Below are positions 18,174 to 26,247 of a stretch of 64,000 bases of DNA, piece by piece (position 1 is the stretch's first letter; every line of letters starts with the position of its first letter). The position numbers and the translations under genes were made by a program. Below the pieces are notes generated by a model. The model had not been told where the DNA came from, did not search any database, and was given only the letters and a program-made list of their open reading frames with translations. Origin of the DNA: BJGV01 sp964194745 (GTDB lineage Bacteria; Pseudomonadota; Gammaproteobacteria; Burkholderiales; Nitrosomonadaceae). The DNA lies in assembly GCA_965248035.1 (NCBI GenBank), contig OZ252054.1, forward strand, positions 1,674,001 through 1,738,000, given 5' to 3'.

Positions 18174-19100
18174 ATGCGAAACACTAAGAATCTTCAAGAG
18201 ATTCGTCTCATCATTGTCCGCCACAAGCGTTTGGACTTTTTGTTTATGGTTATTGGCGTGGTTGCGCTGATGATTGCAGTACTTACGTTTATAGCGCTGT
18301 TTGCTCACATGCTTATCGATGGAATGCCGCGTTTATCATGGGATTTCTTTACTTCTTTTCCATCGCGGAGGCCAGGTTCAGCCGGTATACTTTCAGCCTG
18401 GGTTGGTACAACCTTGGTGATGGTTGTGACCGCCGCTGCCGCCGTACCGATAGGAATTGGAGCGGGTGTTTACCTGGAGGAGTATGCGCCAAAGAATATC
18501 ATTACTGAGATAATAGAACTCAATGTAACCAATTTAGCTGGAGTGCCATCAATTGTTTACGGCCTGCTGGCGTTGGGTATATTTGTTTATCAGCTAGGAT
18601 TTGGTCAGAGTATTTTGTCGGCGGGATTGGCACTTGCGTTGCTGATTCTACCAATAGTAATTGTCGCGACTCGTGAGGCGATACGATCCATTCCTATAGC
18701 CATTCGTGAGGGTGCTTATGCCCTTGGTGCGAGCAAGTGGCAAACTGTTTCTGATCATCTGCTTCCCTATTCTGCAGCAGGTATTATGACTGGTGTTATT
18801 ATCGGCCTAGCTCGTGCAATTGGTGAAACTGCCCCTATCATCACTATAGGTGCGTTAACTTTCATTGCTTTTCTGCCACCATCTCCAATCAAGGCCGAGT
18901 TTCCTTTTCTGTCATTTGAGTGGTTAACAGCACCCTTTACCGTGATGCCGATACAGATGTTCAACTGGGTCTCGCGGCCTCAAGAAGAATTTCAGATCAA
19001 TGCAGCAGCAGCGGGGTTAGTGCTGGTTGTAATGACACTTGCCATGAACGCATTGGCTATCTACGTGCGTTATCGTATGCGTAAGAACATAAAATGGTAG
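18174..19100 (+). CDS. pstA: Phosphate ABC transporter permease PstA
   Basis: The second membrane subunit of the phosphate importer, pairing with PstC. It has 308 residues and six hydrophobic segments. The permease loop EAIRSIPIAIREGAYALG is followed by LARAIGET, the site that contacts the ATPase. The ATG at 18174 is preferred over the adjacent upstream TTG because it is better spaced from the AGG. A 123-bp gap separates it from pstC, and its stop overlaps the pstB start by 7 bp. Confidence 0.94.
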   Translation: MRNTKNLQEIRLIIVRHKRLDFLFMVIGVVALMIAVLTFIALFAHMLIDGMPRLSWDFFTSFPSRRPGSAGILSAWVGTTLVMVVTAAAAVPIGIGAGVYLEEYAPKNIITEIIELNVTNLAGVPSIVYGLLALGIFVYQLGFGQSILSAGLALALLILPIVIVATREAIRSIPIAIREGAYALGASKWQTVSDHLLPYSAAGIMTGVIIGLARAIGETAPIITIGALTFIAFLPPSPIKAEFPFLSFEWLTAPFTVMPIQMFNWVSRPQEEFQINAAAAGLVLVVMTLAMNALAIYVRYRMRKNIKW

Positions 19101-19903
19101 AAGATCACATACAGGGTAATGTCTCTACAGGTGTTGTTCCGACCCAGTACAAATCTGAAGTCAGAAATCTGAGTTTTTACTATGGTGCGTTCAATGCACT
19201 TAAGAACATTAATATGGTTCTGCATGAGAAACAAGTAACTGCACTAATTGGCCCATCCGGCTGTGGTAAAACAACTTTTTTGCGCTGCTTCAATCGCATG
19301 CACGATCTTTATCCTGGTAATCGATATGTCGGCGATATAATCTTGCATCCAGATAACGTCAATATTCTTTCACGTAACGTTGATCCAATTGAAGTACGTA
19401 TGCGTATTAGCATGGTGTTCCAGAAACCTAATCCCTTTCCCAAATCTATTTATGAGAATGTAGCCTATGGCCTACGCGTGCGGGGGATAAGGCAGCGCGC
19501 AATATTAGATGACAAAGTTGAAGAAGCTTTGCATGGTGCAGCGCTATGGGATGAGGTGAAAGATCGCATGAATAGTCTTGCTTTTAAGCTTTCCGGTGGT
19601 CAGCAGCAACGCTTGTGTATCGCCCGAGCACTTGCCACCGATCCCGAAATGCTGTTGTTCGACGAACCTACTTCGGCGCTTGACCCGATTGCCACTGCAA
19701 GTATCGAAGAGCTCATTACCGACCTTAAAAAGAAGATTACTATACTCATTGTCACCCACAGTATGCAACAAGCAGCGCGGGTGTCTGATTACACGGCCTA
19801 TATGTATCTGGGGGAGTTAATCGAATTCGGTGTTACGGACACCATTTTTATCAAACCTAAGAATAAACAGACAGAAGACTATATCACTGGTCGTTTTGGG
19901 TAG
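19094..19903 (+). CDS. pstB: Phosphate ABC transporter ATP-binding protein PstB
   Basis: The ATPase that drives phosphate uptake through PstCA. It has 269 residues with Walker A GPSGCGKTT (about 53-61), Q-loop VFQKPNPFP, ABC signature LSGGQQQRL and Walker B LLFDEPTSALDP. Its ATG lies inside the last codons of pstA, so the two are translationally coupled. In many bacteria phoU follows, but here the next gene is tpiA, 269 bp downstream, so PhoU must be encoded elsewhere or be absent. Confidence 0.97.
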   Translation: MVEDHIQGNVSTGVVPTQYKSEVRNLSFYYGAFNALKNINMVLHEKQVTALIGPSGCGKTTFLRCFNRMHDLYPGNRYVGDIILHPDNVNILSRNVDPIEVRMRISMVFQKPNPFPKSIYENVAYGLRVRGIRQRAILDDKVEEALHGAALWDEVKDRMNSLAFKLSGGQQQRLCIARALATDPEMLLFDEPTSALDPIATASIEELITDLKKKITILIVTHSMQQAARVSDYTAYMYLGELIEFGVTDTIFIKPKNKQTEDYITGRFG

Positions 19904-20172
19904 TATGCAACGCACAAAGTTTGAAAGCGGTGCATAACAGTGAATATGGGGGGCTATACCGACTCTTGCTCGATATTGTCATGCTCTAGATGTAAAATGG
20001 TTTTCCTTACAGCACAAAGTTGAAATAGGATATCTTAAGGTCTGCGTGTCAGTCATTTTTCTCACTCTAAGCCGTTTCTATGCTTTTATTCTGACTGCGC
20101 TAATAAGGTTTTCCATGATTGACCCAATTTCTATTCACGGGTAGCATTCTACGCTTTTGAGGAAGAACAGCC

Positions 20173-20928
20173 ATGCGCTTAAAACTAGTTGCGGGCAACT
20201 GGAAGATGCATGGCGGAATTGAGCAGAATCGAGATTTGCTAAACATGATTGTTGCAGGGACGGTAGGGATGCAAAAAGCGGTCTGTGCAGTGTGTGTACC
20301 TTATCCTTATTTATTTCAAGTGCAGTCACTGTTGAAAAATACCCATGTTTCTTGGGGTGCTCAGAATATTAGTCAGCATGAAAAGGGAGCTTACACTGGT
20401 GAGGTCTCAGCAGCTATGTTGACTGATTTTTGCTGCTACTACGTGATTGTCGGTCATTCGGAACGGCGTACCCTGTACGGTGAAGACAGTCATATGGTTT
20501 CCCTAAAGTTTAAGGTAGCACAGGACGCTGGCTTAGTTCCTATTTTGTGTGTTGGCGAAACCCTGGAGCAGCGCGAGGCCGGGTTTACCGAGAAAGTAGT
20601 AGGGGAGCAATTGGACGCGGTGATTGGACTAGTGGGTATAGATGCGCTGGCTAGATCAGTGCTAGCTTATGAACCAATATGGGCTATCGGTACTGGTAAA
20701 ACTGCCACACCCCAGCAAGCCCAGGATGTGCATGTTTTTATCCGCAACAGGGTTGCAAGTCATAATGTCAAGGTCGCCACCGAGTTACGAATCCTTTATG
20801 GAGGTAGCGTGAAGGCAAGTAATGCTGCGGAGTTGTTTGCCATGCTAGATATTGATGGGGGATTGATCGGAGGTGCTTCATTGGCTGCTGACGAATTCAT
20901 TCCTATTTGCCTTGCAGCGCAGGGTTGA
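20173..20928 (+). CDS. tpiA: Triose-phosphate isomerase
   Basis: Interconverts dihydroxyacetone phosphate and glyceraldehyde 3-phosphate, in glycolysis/gluconeogenesis and in the Calvin cycle of autotrophs. It has 251 residues. Catalytic residues are visible: Asn and Lys in AGNWKMHG (residues 9 and 11), His in VIVGHSERR and Glu in AYEPIWAIGTG. The flexible loop and phosphate-binding YGGSVKASN are present. The ATG at 20173 follows GAGGAAGAAC. It is followed 16 bp later by secG, a common pairing in proteobacteria. Confidence 0.97.
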   Translation: MRLKLVAGNWKMHGGIEQNRDLLNMIVAGTVGMQKAVCAVCVPYPYLFQVQSLLKNTHVSWGAQNISQHEKGAYTGEVSAAMLTDFCCYYVIVGHSERRTLYGEDSHMVSLKFKVAQDAGLVPILCVGETLEQREAGFTEKVVGEQLDAVIGLVGIDALARSVLAYEPIWAIGTGKTATPQQAQDVHVFIRNRVASHNVKVATELRILYGGSVKASNAAELFAMLDIDGGLIGGASLAADEFIPICLAAQG

Positions 20929-20944
20929 TTATTTTGGAGTAAAA

Positions 20945-21307
20945 TTGGAAACATTCATTTGGGTTGTAAATGTGCTATCAGCCATTAGCGTAATTGTCTT
21001 GGTTTTGCTACAACACGGTAAGGGAGCTGACATGGGCGCCGCTTTCGGTAGCGGTTCGTCCGGAAGTTTGTTTGGTGCTAGTGGTTCTGCAAATTTTTTA
21101 AGCAGAACAACAGGAGTTCTCGCGGCAGTATTTTTTGTTTCCACCCTTGGACTTACGTATTTTTCGGGCCATGAAACAGAAAGCAAGGGTGTTATGGAGA
21201 ATGCAATATCAGTCCAGTCATCTGTTCCGGTAGAATCCCTCCCTGCTGCTCCACCCCTAATTCCTACGGACAGTGAGGTCTCAAAGGCTGGGGAGATACC
21301 CCAATAG
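20945..21307 (+). CDS. secG: Preprotein translocase subunit SecG
   Basis: A small accessory membrane subunit of SecYEG. The 120-residue protein has two membrane segments (about 3-22 and 53-72) linked by the conserved loop MGAAFGSGSSGSLFGASG. An upstream-extended reading overlaps tpiA and looks unrelated. TTG at 20945, 5 nt after TTTTGGAG, gives the normal N-terminus. The C-terminal 40 residues are a variable Pro/Ser/Val-rich tail. It lies directly before tRNA-Leu, as in many proteobacteria where tpiA-secG-tRNA-Leu-nuoA are together. Confidence 0.94.
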   Translation: METFIWVVNVLSAISVIVLVLLQHGKGADMGAAFGSGSSGSLFGASGSANFLSRTTGVLAAVFFVSTLGLTYFSGHETESKGVMENAISVQSSVPVESLPAAPPLIPTDSEVSKAGEIPQ

Positions 21308-21332
21308 TTTAGAGAAATAGGATTTATTTAAT

Positions 21333-21367
21333 TGACTAATACCATGGTATAAAAAAGATTAATCTTT
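21333..21367 (+). promoter_or_regulatory. Putative tRNA-Leu promoter with two perfect palindromes
   Basis: TTGACT at 21333-21338 is followed by two perfect palindromes, ATACCATGGTAT (21339-21350) and AAAGATTAATCTTT (21354-21367). A -10-like GATTAA falls inside the second one, 18 bp after TTGACT. The tRNA begins 23 bp further on. The promoter call rests on position and the -35 box. Confidence 0.35.
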
Positions 21368-21390
21368 AAACTCGGATCTCAAGTTAAGCT

Positions 21391-21475
21391 GCCGACGTGG
21401 TGAAATTGGTATACACGCCGTCTTGAGGGGGCGGTAGCGAAAGCTGTGCGAGTTCGAGTCTCGCCGTCGGCACCA
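21391..21475 (+). tRNA. tRNA-Leu (GAG)
   Basis: An 85-nt class II tRNA. Acceptor GCCGACG pairs with CGTCGGC, anticodon stem CCGTC/GGCGG encloses GAG, there is a long variable arm, and CCA is encoded. Its 3' end is repeated at 22900-22912, which suggests use as an integration site. Confidence 0.96.
21460..21472 (+). repeat. Putative attachment site, left copy (tRNA-Leu 3' end)
   Basis: CTCGCCGTCGGCA, the 3' part of the tRNA-Leu gene, is identical to the sequence at 22900-22912. A repeated tRNA 3' end is the usual sign of site-specific integration. Confidence 0.55.
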
Positions 21476-21615
21476 CAATTATCTATAAATCAACATGTTA
21501 CGTACGTACTGTCCTAGTTTTTCTTCCAGCAAAAACAGCTCACAGTTTGAAGGAAAAATTAAATAAAAGACTGCTGTTTCTGGCAAGTTCCTAAACTCAT
21601 ATAAGAAGATTGCGT

Positions 21616-22410
21616 TTAAGAAAATTTCACATCATAAATAATATGATCCGCACTAATCTGCCCACGTAGTATACGTTTTATATCCTCCACTAGCTGCTCT
21701 TCATTTAATGATATTTCAACTCTTGAGTGCTTTCTGGTCATCTTTAGATTAAATTGGCCGAAATCCCCTGCTAGTATTTTCTCTGGAGTTCCTTCGTTGT
21801 ACCATTTTCGAACCCACCACGCCCATAAATCGGCGGATTGAAGTGGCAGGAATTTTTCATCATCTTCAAACCTAGGGGCGGCTCCATAGTACTTCTTGAC
21901 CTCATCAGGTCGCGCTTTTATATACTCATCCCAAATAGAAAGAATAGTTTTTTTCTCATCTCGGTAATCGAAAATGAAATCAACCTGCTCATCTAATGGA
22001 ATCACATCAGCCATCTGGTCGCGCTCTAAATGGAACATATCAAGCAAGCATCTGAAGGTTACATAATAAGGATTAGACAGTGCGTCCCAATTTATATGTA
22101 CATTAGGGATTCTGATTCGGGTCAAAGCTCGCTTCAATTCAGATACATTTATCTTCGCTGAAATAAATCCAAGGACATACTTCTCTATAATTTTTAAGAA
22201 TAGCGGGACACGTGACATCCTTTCTTCATTTAAAGCCATCTCTGACATCTTGAAATGGTATCTACCTTGTTTGTTTAGTATTCCATATTTCAGCACCTCT
22301 TCCCATTCCTTGGTGAAGGCCGCCCACGATTCAGCATTCGATATGCAACCTGCTAGGACAAAAACACCGTCCTCGTCACAGCTTTCATCAATGTATGCTT
22401 GTAGGACCAT
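21616..22410 (-). CDS. DUF3800 domain protein
   Basis: A 264-residue cytoplasmic protein of the DUF3800 family. It shows the family hallmarks: YIDES with an acidic pair at residues 6-10, FDYRDEKK near the middle, and LQSADLWAWW near residue 190. The spaced acidic residues suggest a metal-dependent nuclease-like fold, but the function of the family is not established. DUF3800 genes are frequent in mobile and defence-type regions, which fits its place here in a putative tRNA-Leu island. The ATG at 22410 gives the family N-terminus. It runs opposite to its neighbours and probably has its own promoter. Confidence 0.75.
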   Translation of the reverse strand: MVLQAYIDESCDEDGVFVLAGCISNAESWAAFTKEWEEVLKYGILNKQGRYHFKMSEMALNEERMSRVPLFLKIIEKYVLGFISAKINVSELKRALTRIRIPNVHINWDALSNPYYVTFRCLLDMFHLERDQMADVIPLDEQVDFIFDYRDEKKTILSIWDEYIKARPDEVKKYYGAAPRFEDDEKFLPLQSADLWAWWVRKWYNEGTPEKILAGDFGQFNLKMTRKHSRVEISLNEEQLVEDIKRILRGQISADHIIYDVKFS

Positions 22411-22996
22411 TAGTAAACGCCTGACGGTTTCACTAGGGTGAAGTTTGCTAACATGTGCTCGCCTATGCGCGGTATTGAGCAGCAGACAACACCAAATTGT
22501 GATCTAAAAGGGTATCACACCTAACCACTAAACTTTAATCTCGCGGTTCATTACTTATCCCCTAACAAATTACATGACTAGAGATCCCTGAAGGATAGAT
22601 ATGACATTATGATCAGAACTAACAACACGCAACATAAAAGACATTTCAGTTTTTCTGAAACGGGTAGTCAGTACTATCTACGAGGATCTAGGGCGCCGCC
22701 CTCAGAATGTGCCTCTACCCTTAAAAATACCTGGTAATAACAGGCTATTGTGGCTTGAAACTGATGTGATAGAATGATTTTAAGGCTGTCGGCAGAAACC
22801 TGAAAACGATCGAAGAAGTAGGGCGTAGAGAAGCTAAATATTTACGTTAAATTTACGACAACTCTACTGAAACGACCGTATATCACAGCTTAGAGGTGCC
22901 TCGCCGTCGGCATCAATTTTAGAGGATGGCGTTCCATAGGGAACAGCTGTAAATTAAGCGAGTCTAATTCTTTTACCTTTAATTCTGGTTACAAAG
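22411..22996. other. Gene-free stretch between DUF3800 gene and nuoA
   Basis: 586 bp without a recognisable gene. It holds a small hairpin TTTCAG/CTGAAA at 22644-22660, a GGGCGCCGCCC palindrome near 22690, and the second tRNA-Leu 3' copy at 22900-22912. A 22-codon frame ending near 22850 (GRNLKTIEEVGRREAKYLR) might be the tail of a lost gene, but I cannot assign it. The nuo promoter should lie in the last part. Confidence 0.5.
22900..22912 (+). repeat. Putative attachment site, right copy
   Basis: CTCGCCGTCGGCA, identical to the 3' part of tRNA-Leu at 21460-21472, stands alone here with no tRNA body. Confidence 0.55.
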
Positions 22997-23353
22997 ATGC
23001 TAGAAAATTATTTTTCAATTCTGTTGTTTATCTTTGTCGGTCTTGCCGTAGGTGTGGTGCCAATGGCACTTGGTTGGCTACTTGCACCTAATCGTCCCGA
23101 CAGCGAGAAACTCTCACCCTACGAGTGTGGTTTTGAAGCTTTTGAGGACGCACGTATGAAGTTCGATGTGCGTTATTATTTGGTTGCTATTTTGTTCATT
23201 CTTTTTGATCTAGAAATTGCGTTTTTATTTCCCTGGGCGATAGTGCTGAACGAGATTGGCCTGTTCGGTTTTGTTGCAATGATGATATTTCTTAGTATTC
23301 TCATCATTGGTTTCATTTACGAATGGATGAAGGGAGCATTGGAGTGGGACTAA
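22997..23353 (+). CDS. nuoA: NADH-quinone oxidoreductase subunit A
   Basis: A small membrane subunit of complex I at the junction of the peripheral and membrane arms. It has 118 residues and three membrane segments (about 7-30, 62-82 and 88-110). The conserved loop SEKLSPYECGFEAF is near residues 37-50. The ATG at 22997 gives the normal N-terminus, though the ribosome site is weak. It is first in a complete fourteen-gene nuo operon that here begins just after the putative tRNA-Leu island. The genes follow tightly in the order A to N. Confidence 0.97.
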   Translation: MLENYFSILLFIFVGLAVGVVPMALGWLLAPNRPDSEKLSPYECGFEAFEDARMKFDVRYYLVAILFILFDLEIAFLFPWAIVLNEIGLFGFVAMMIFLSILIIGFIYEWMKGALEWD

Positions 23354-23357
23354 TGGT

Positions 23358-23834
23358 ATGAGTATTGAGGGTGTACTTGAAAAAGGTTTTGTTACCACCA
23401 GTCTGGATAAGATCATTAATTGGGGGCGGACTGGTTCTATGTGGCCGATGTCTTTTGGACTTGCTTGCTGCGCAGTAGAAATGATGCAAGCTGCTGCATC
23501 GCGCTATGACCTAGACCGTTTTGGCGTTGTGTTTCGTCCCAGCCCACGTCAATCAGATGTAATGATAGTTTCTGGTACCTTGTGTAACAAAATGGCTCCC
23601 GCATTGCGCAAGGTTTATGATCAGATGGCCGAACCGCGATGGGTAATTTCCATGGGATCTTGCGCCAACGGGGGTGGTCCTTATCACTATTCCTACTCGG
23701 TGGTACGTGGTTGTGACCGTATCGTACCGGTGGACATCTATGTACCCGGTTGCCCGCCGACAGCAGAAGCCCTGCTCTACGGGATTATTCAGCTGCAGAA
23801 TAAAATCAAGCGCACCAACACCATCGCCTGCTGA
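23358..23834 (+). CDS. nuoB: NADH-quinone oxidoreductase subunit B
   Basis: It carries the terminal Fe-S cluster N2 that passes electrons to quinone. The 158-residue protein has the cluster ligands: the Cys pair at 37-38 (CCAVEMM), Cys 102 in GSCANGGGPY and Cys 132 in VPGCPPTAEALL. It starts at ATG 23358, only 4 bp after nuoA, so the two are probably coupled. It docks with NuoA, NuoC/D and NuoI in the peripheral arm. The length and motifs match the beta/alphaproteobacterial form, with NuoC and NuoD as separate proteins. Confidence 0.98.
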   Translation: MSIEGVLEKGFVTTSLDKIINWGRTGSMWPMSFGLACCAVEMMQAAASRYDLDRFGVVFRPSPRQSDVMIVSGTLCNKMAPALRKVYDQMAEPRWVISMGSCANGGGPYHYSYSVVRGCDRIVPVDIYVPGCPPTAEALLYGIIQLQNKIKRTNTIAC

Positions 23835-23844
23835 GGCAATAATT

Positions 23845-24462
23845 ATGTCGTTCTCTCGCTTGGAAACGCTCTTCCTTTGTTTGCAAAAAGTGCTTACCAA
23901 TAAACTTGTAAGCACAAATGAGCAATTGGGTGAACTGACCATCGAGGTGGCCCCAACTGAATTGTTGTGGGTAATGGAAACCCTGCGTGATAATTCTGAG
24001 TTAGGTTTTGAAATTCTCATTGACCTGTGTGGGGTCGACTATTTGTCCTACGGTGTCGAATCTATCACTGAGAGTGATCGTCAGGAAAAGCGCTTCGCAG
24101 CTGTTTATCATTTACTTTCCATTAAACATAACTACAGGTTGCGGGTTAGGACGTTCGCTACTAATAACGAATTTCCCATGCTGGATTCGGTTATCGGAAT
24201 ATGGCCGGTTGCAAACTGGTACGAGCGCGAGGCATTTGATCTTTATGGTATTGTTTTTACTGGGCATCCGGATTTACGCCGCATTCTCACTGATTATGGT
24301 TTTATCGGCAACCCGTTTCGCAAGGATTTTCCCTTAACTGGAAACGTAGAAATGCGCTATGACCCAGACCAGAAAAGGGTAATTTACCAGCCGGTCAGTA
24401 TTGAGCCGCGTGAGATTACGCCGCGTGTAATCCGTGAAGAGGGCTATGGAGATAATAAATGA
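23845..24462 (+). CDS. nuoC: NADH-quinone oxidoreductase subunit C
   Basis: A 30-kDa-type structural subunit of the peripheral arm. It has 205 residues, with the family signature YEREAFDLYGIVFTGHPDLR in the C-terminal half, followed by the RKDFPL segment. A longer reading overlaps nuoB and is not conserved. The ATG at 23845, 10 bp after the nuoB stop, gives the expected start MSFSRLETL. It is a separate gene from nuoD, unlike the fused nuoCD of enterobacteria. Confidence 0.96.
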   Translation: MSFSRLETLFLCLQKVLTNKLVSTNEQLGELTIEVAPTELLWVMETLRDNSELGFEILIDLCGVDYLSYGVESITESDRQEKRFAAVYHLLSIKHNYRLRVRTFATNNEFPMLDSVIGIWPVANWYEREAFDLYGIVFTGHPDLRRILTDYGFIGNPFRKDFPLTGNVEMRYDPDQKRVIYQPVSIEPREITPRVIREEGYGDNK

Positions 24463-24489
24463 GGTTTTTGCTGTGGAGAGCACTGAAAC

Positions 24490-25743
24490 ATGGCTGAGAT
24501 ACGTAACTACACTATGAATTTTGGTCCACAGCATCCGGCGGCGCATGGGGTATTGCGTCTAGTGCTGGAGCTAGATGGCGAAGTAGTACAACGCGCTGAC
24601 CCCCATATTGGGTTGCTGCATCGTGCTACCGAGAAATTGGCTGAAAATAAGCCATATATCCAGTCGGTTCCCTACATGGATCGGCTGGATTACGTTTCGA
24701 TGATGGTAAACGAACATGCCTATGTAATGGCAATCGAGAAATTACTTCAGCTTAAGGTGCCGTTGCGTGCGCAATACATTCGTGTGATGTTCGATGAGAT
24801 CACTCGCATCCTTAATCACCTCTTATGGTTAGGAGCACATGCGTTGGATGTAGGTGCAATGACAGTGTTTCTCTATGCTTTCCGCGAGCGCGAAGACCTG
24901 ATGGATTGTTACGAGGCTGTATCTGGAGCTAGGTTGCATGCGGCTTATTATCGCCCCGGTGGGGTCTATCGAGATTTACCGGATTCAATGCCGCAATACC
25001 AACCATCGAAAATTCACAACGAAAAAAAAACCAAGGCGCTAAACGAGAATCGCCAAGGTTCGTTGCTAGATTTTATTGAGGACTTTACTGTCCGTTTCCC
25101 TACTTATGTGGACGAGTATGAGACTTTACTTACAGACAATCGTATTTGGAAACAGCGTTTAGTTGGCATAGGTGTGGTTTCACCCGAGCGAGCTATGGCG
25201 CTAGGGTTTACAGGACCGATGCTACGTGGTTCCGGCGTAGAATGGGATTTGCGCAGGAAGCAGCCATACGAAGTTTACGATCAAATTGATTTCGACATAC
25301 CTGTAGGAGTCAACGGCGACTGCTATGATCGTTACCTAGTACGTATGGAAGAATTCCGTCAATCCAATCGTATTATTAAACGTTGTGTTGAATGGCTACG
25401 CAAGAATCCCGGTTCAGTAATAACTGATAACCACAAAATTGCGCCACCTTCGCGTGTAGAAATAAAACAGAATATGGAAGAATTAATTCACCATTTCAAG
25501 CTTTTTACAGAAGGCTTCCATGTGCCGCCGGGTGAAGTTTATGCTGCGGTTGAGCATCCCAAGGGTGAGTTTGGCATTTATCTTATATCGGATGGCGCAA
25601 ATATGCCCTATCGTTTAAAAATACGTGCTGCAGGCTTTCCCCATTTGGCGGCACTAGATGAAATGTCGCGTGGTCATATGATTGCCGACGTTGTGGCAAT
25701 CATCGGTACGCAGGACATTGTGTTTGGTGAAATAGATAGATAG
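24490..25743 (+). CDS. nuoD: NADH-quinone oxidoreductase subunit D
   Basis: The 49-kDa-type subunit that forms the quinone site with NuoB. The 417-residue protein opens with GPQHPAAHGVLRLVLELDG, containing the conserved His of the quinone headgroup site. It continues with PHIGLLHRATEKLAE and ends in the conserved VFGEIDR. It is related to the large subunit of NiFe hydrogenases but lacks the metal-binding Cys motifs, as is normal for NuoD. It starts at ATG 24490, 27 bp after nuoC. Confidence 0.98.
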   Translation: MAEIRNYTMNFGPQHPAAHGVLRLVLELDGEVVQRADPHIGLLHRATEKLAENKPYIQSVPYMDRLDYVSMMVNEHAYVMAIEKLLQLKVPLRAQYIRVMFDEITRILNHLLWLGAHALDVGAMTVFLYAFREREDLMDCYEAVSGARLHAAYYRPGGVYRDLPDSMPQYQPSKIHNEKKTKALNENRQGSLLDFIEDFTVRFPTYVDEYETLLTDNRIWKQRLVGIGVVSPERAMALGFTGPMLRGSGVEWDLRRKQPYEVYDQIDFDIPVGVNGDCYDRYLVRMEEFRQSNRIIKRCVEWLRKNPGSVITDNHKIAPPSRVEIKQNMEELIHHFKLFTEGFHVPPGEVYAAVEHPKGEFGIYLISDGANMPYRLKIRAAGFPHLAALDEMSRGHMIADVVAIIGTQDIVFGEIDR

Positions 25744-25770
25744 TAATATGAATATAGACTGTCAATTGAG

Positions 25771-26247
25771 ATGTTAAGCGCGTTATCACTTAAAAAAATA
25801 GATTGCGAGATTGAGAAGTATCCAATCGATCAGAAGCAATCTGCGGTGATGTCAGCGCTCGCTATTACTCAGGATGAGAAGGGTTGGCTGGCCAACGAGA
25901 CTATGGATTTTATTGCTCAATATTTAGGGATGCCGCCGATCGCGGTGTATGAGGTGGCGACTTTTTACAATATGTATAACTTGCAACCCTTGGGAAAATA
26001 CAAGCTTACCGTTTGCACTAATCTACCTTGTGGCTTGTCTGGTGGGACCGATGCAGCTGCCCATTTAAAACGAAAACTAGGTATTGGTTTCAACCAGACT
26101 ACGACCGACGTAAAATTTACCCTTAAGGAGGGTGAGTGCATGGGTGCGTGTGGTGATGCACCGGTGTTGTTGGTCAATAACAAACGTATGTGTAGCTTTA
26201 TGTCTAACGAAAAAATTGATCAATTACTGGAGGAGCTGAGTAAATGA
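25771..26247 (+). CDS. nuoE: NADH-quinone oxidoreductase subunit E
   Basis: A 24-kDa-type subunit with a thioredoxin-like [2Fe-2S] cluster in the NADH-oxidising module. It has 158 residues. The cluster ligands are Cys 82 and 87 (CTNLPC) and Cys 123 and 127 (CMGAC). The N-terminal helical part contains the conserved VYEVATFYNMYN. Its stop codon overlaps the nuoF ATG (ATGA), so NuoE and NuoF, which form one functional pair, are translationally coupled. Confidence 0.97.
   Translation: MLSALSLKKIDCEIEKYPIDQKQSAVMSALAITQDEKGWLANETMDFIAQYLGMPPIAVYEVATFYNMYNLQPLGKYKLTVCTNLPCGLSGGTDAAAHLKRKLGIGFNQTTTDVKFTLKEGECMGACGDAPVLLVNNKRMCSFMSNEKIDQLLEELSK

Larger units (their letters stand above)
21473..22912. 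mobile_element. Putative mini-island inserted at tRNA-Leu
   Basis: A 1.44-kb segment bounded by 13-bp copies of the tRNA-Leu 3' end lies between tRNA-Leu and nuoA, genes that are usually neighbours. It carries one gene, a DUF3800 protein on the minus strand, and about 500 bp without a gene. No integrase is visible, so it is either a remnant or a non-autonomous element. Confidence 0.5.
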
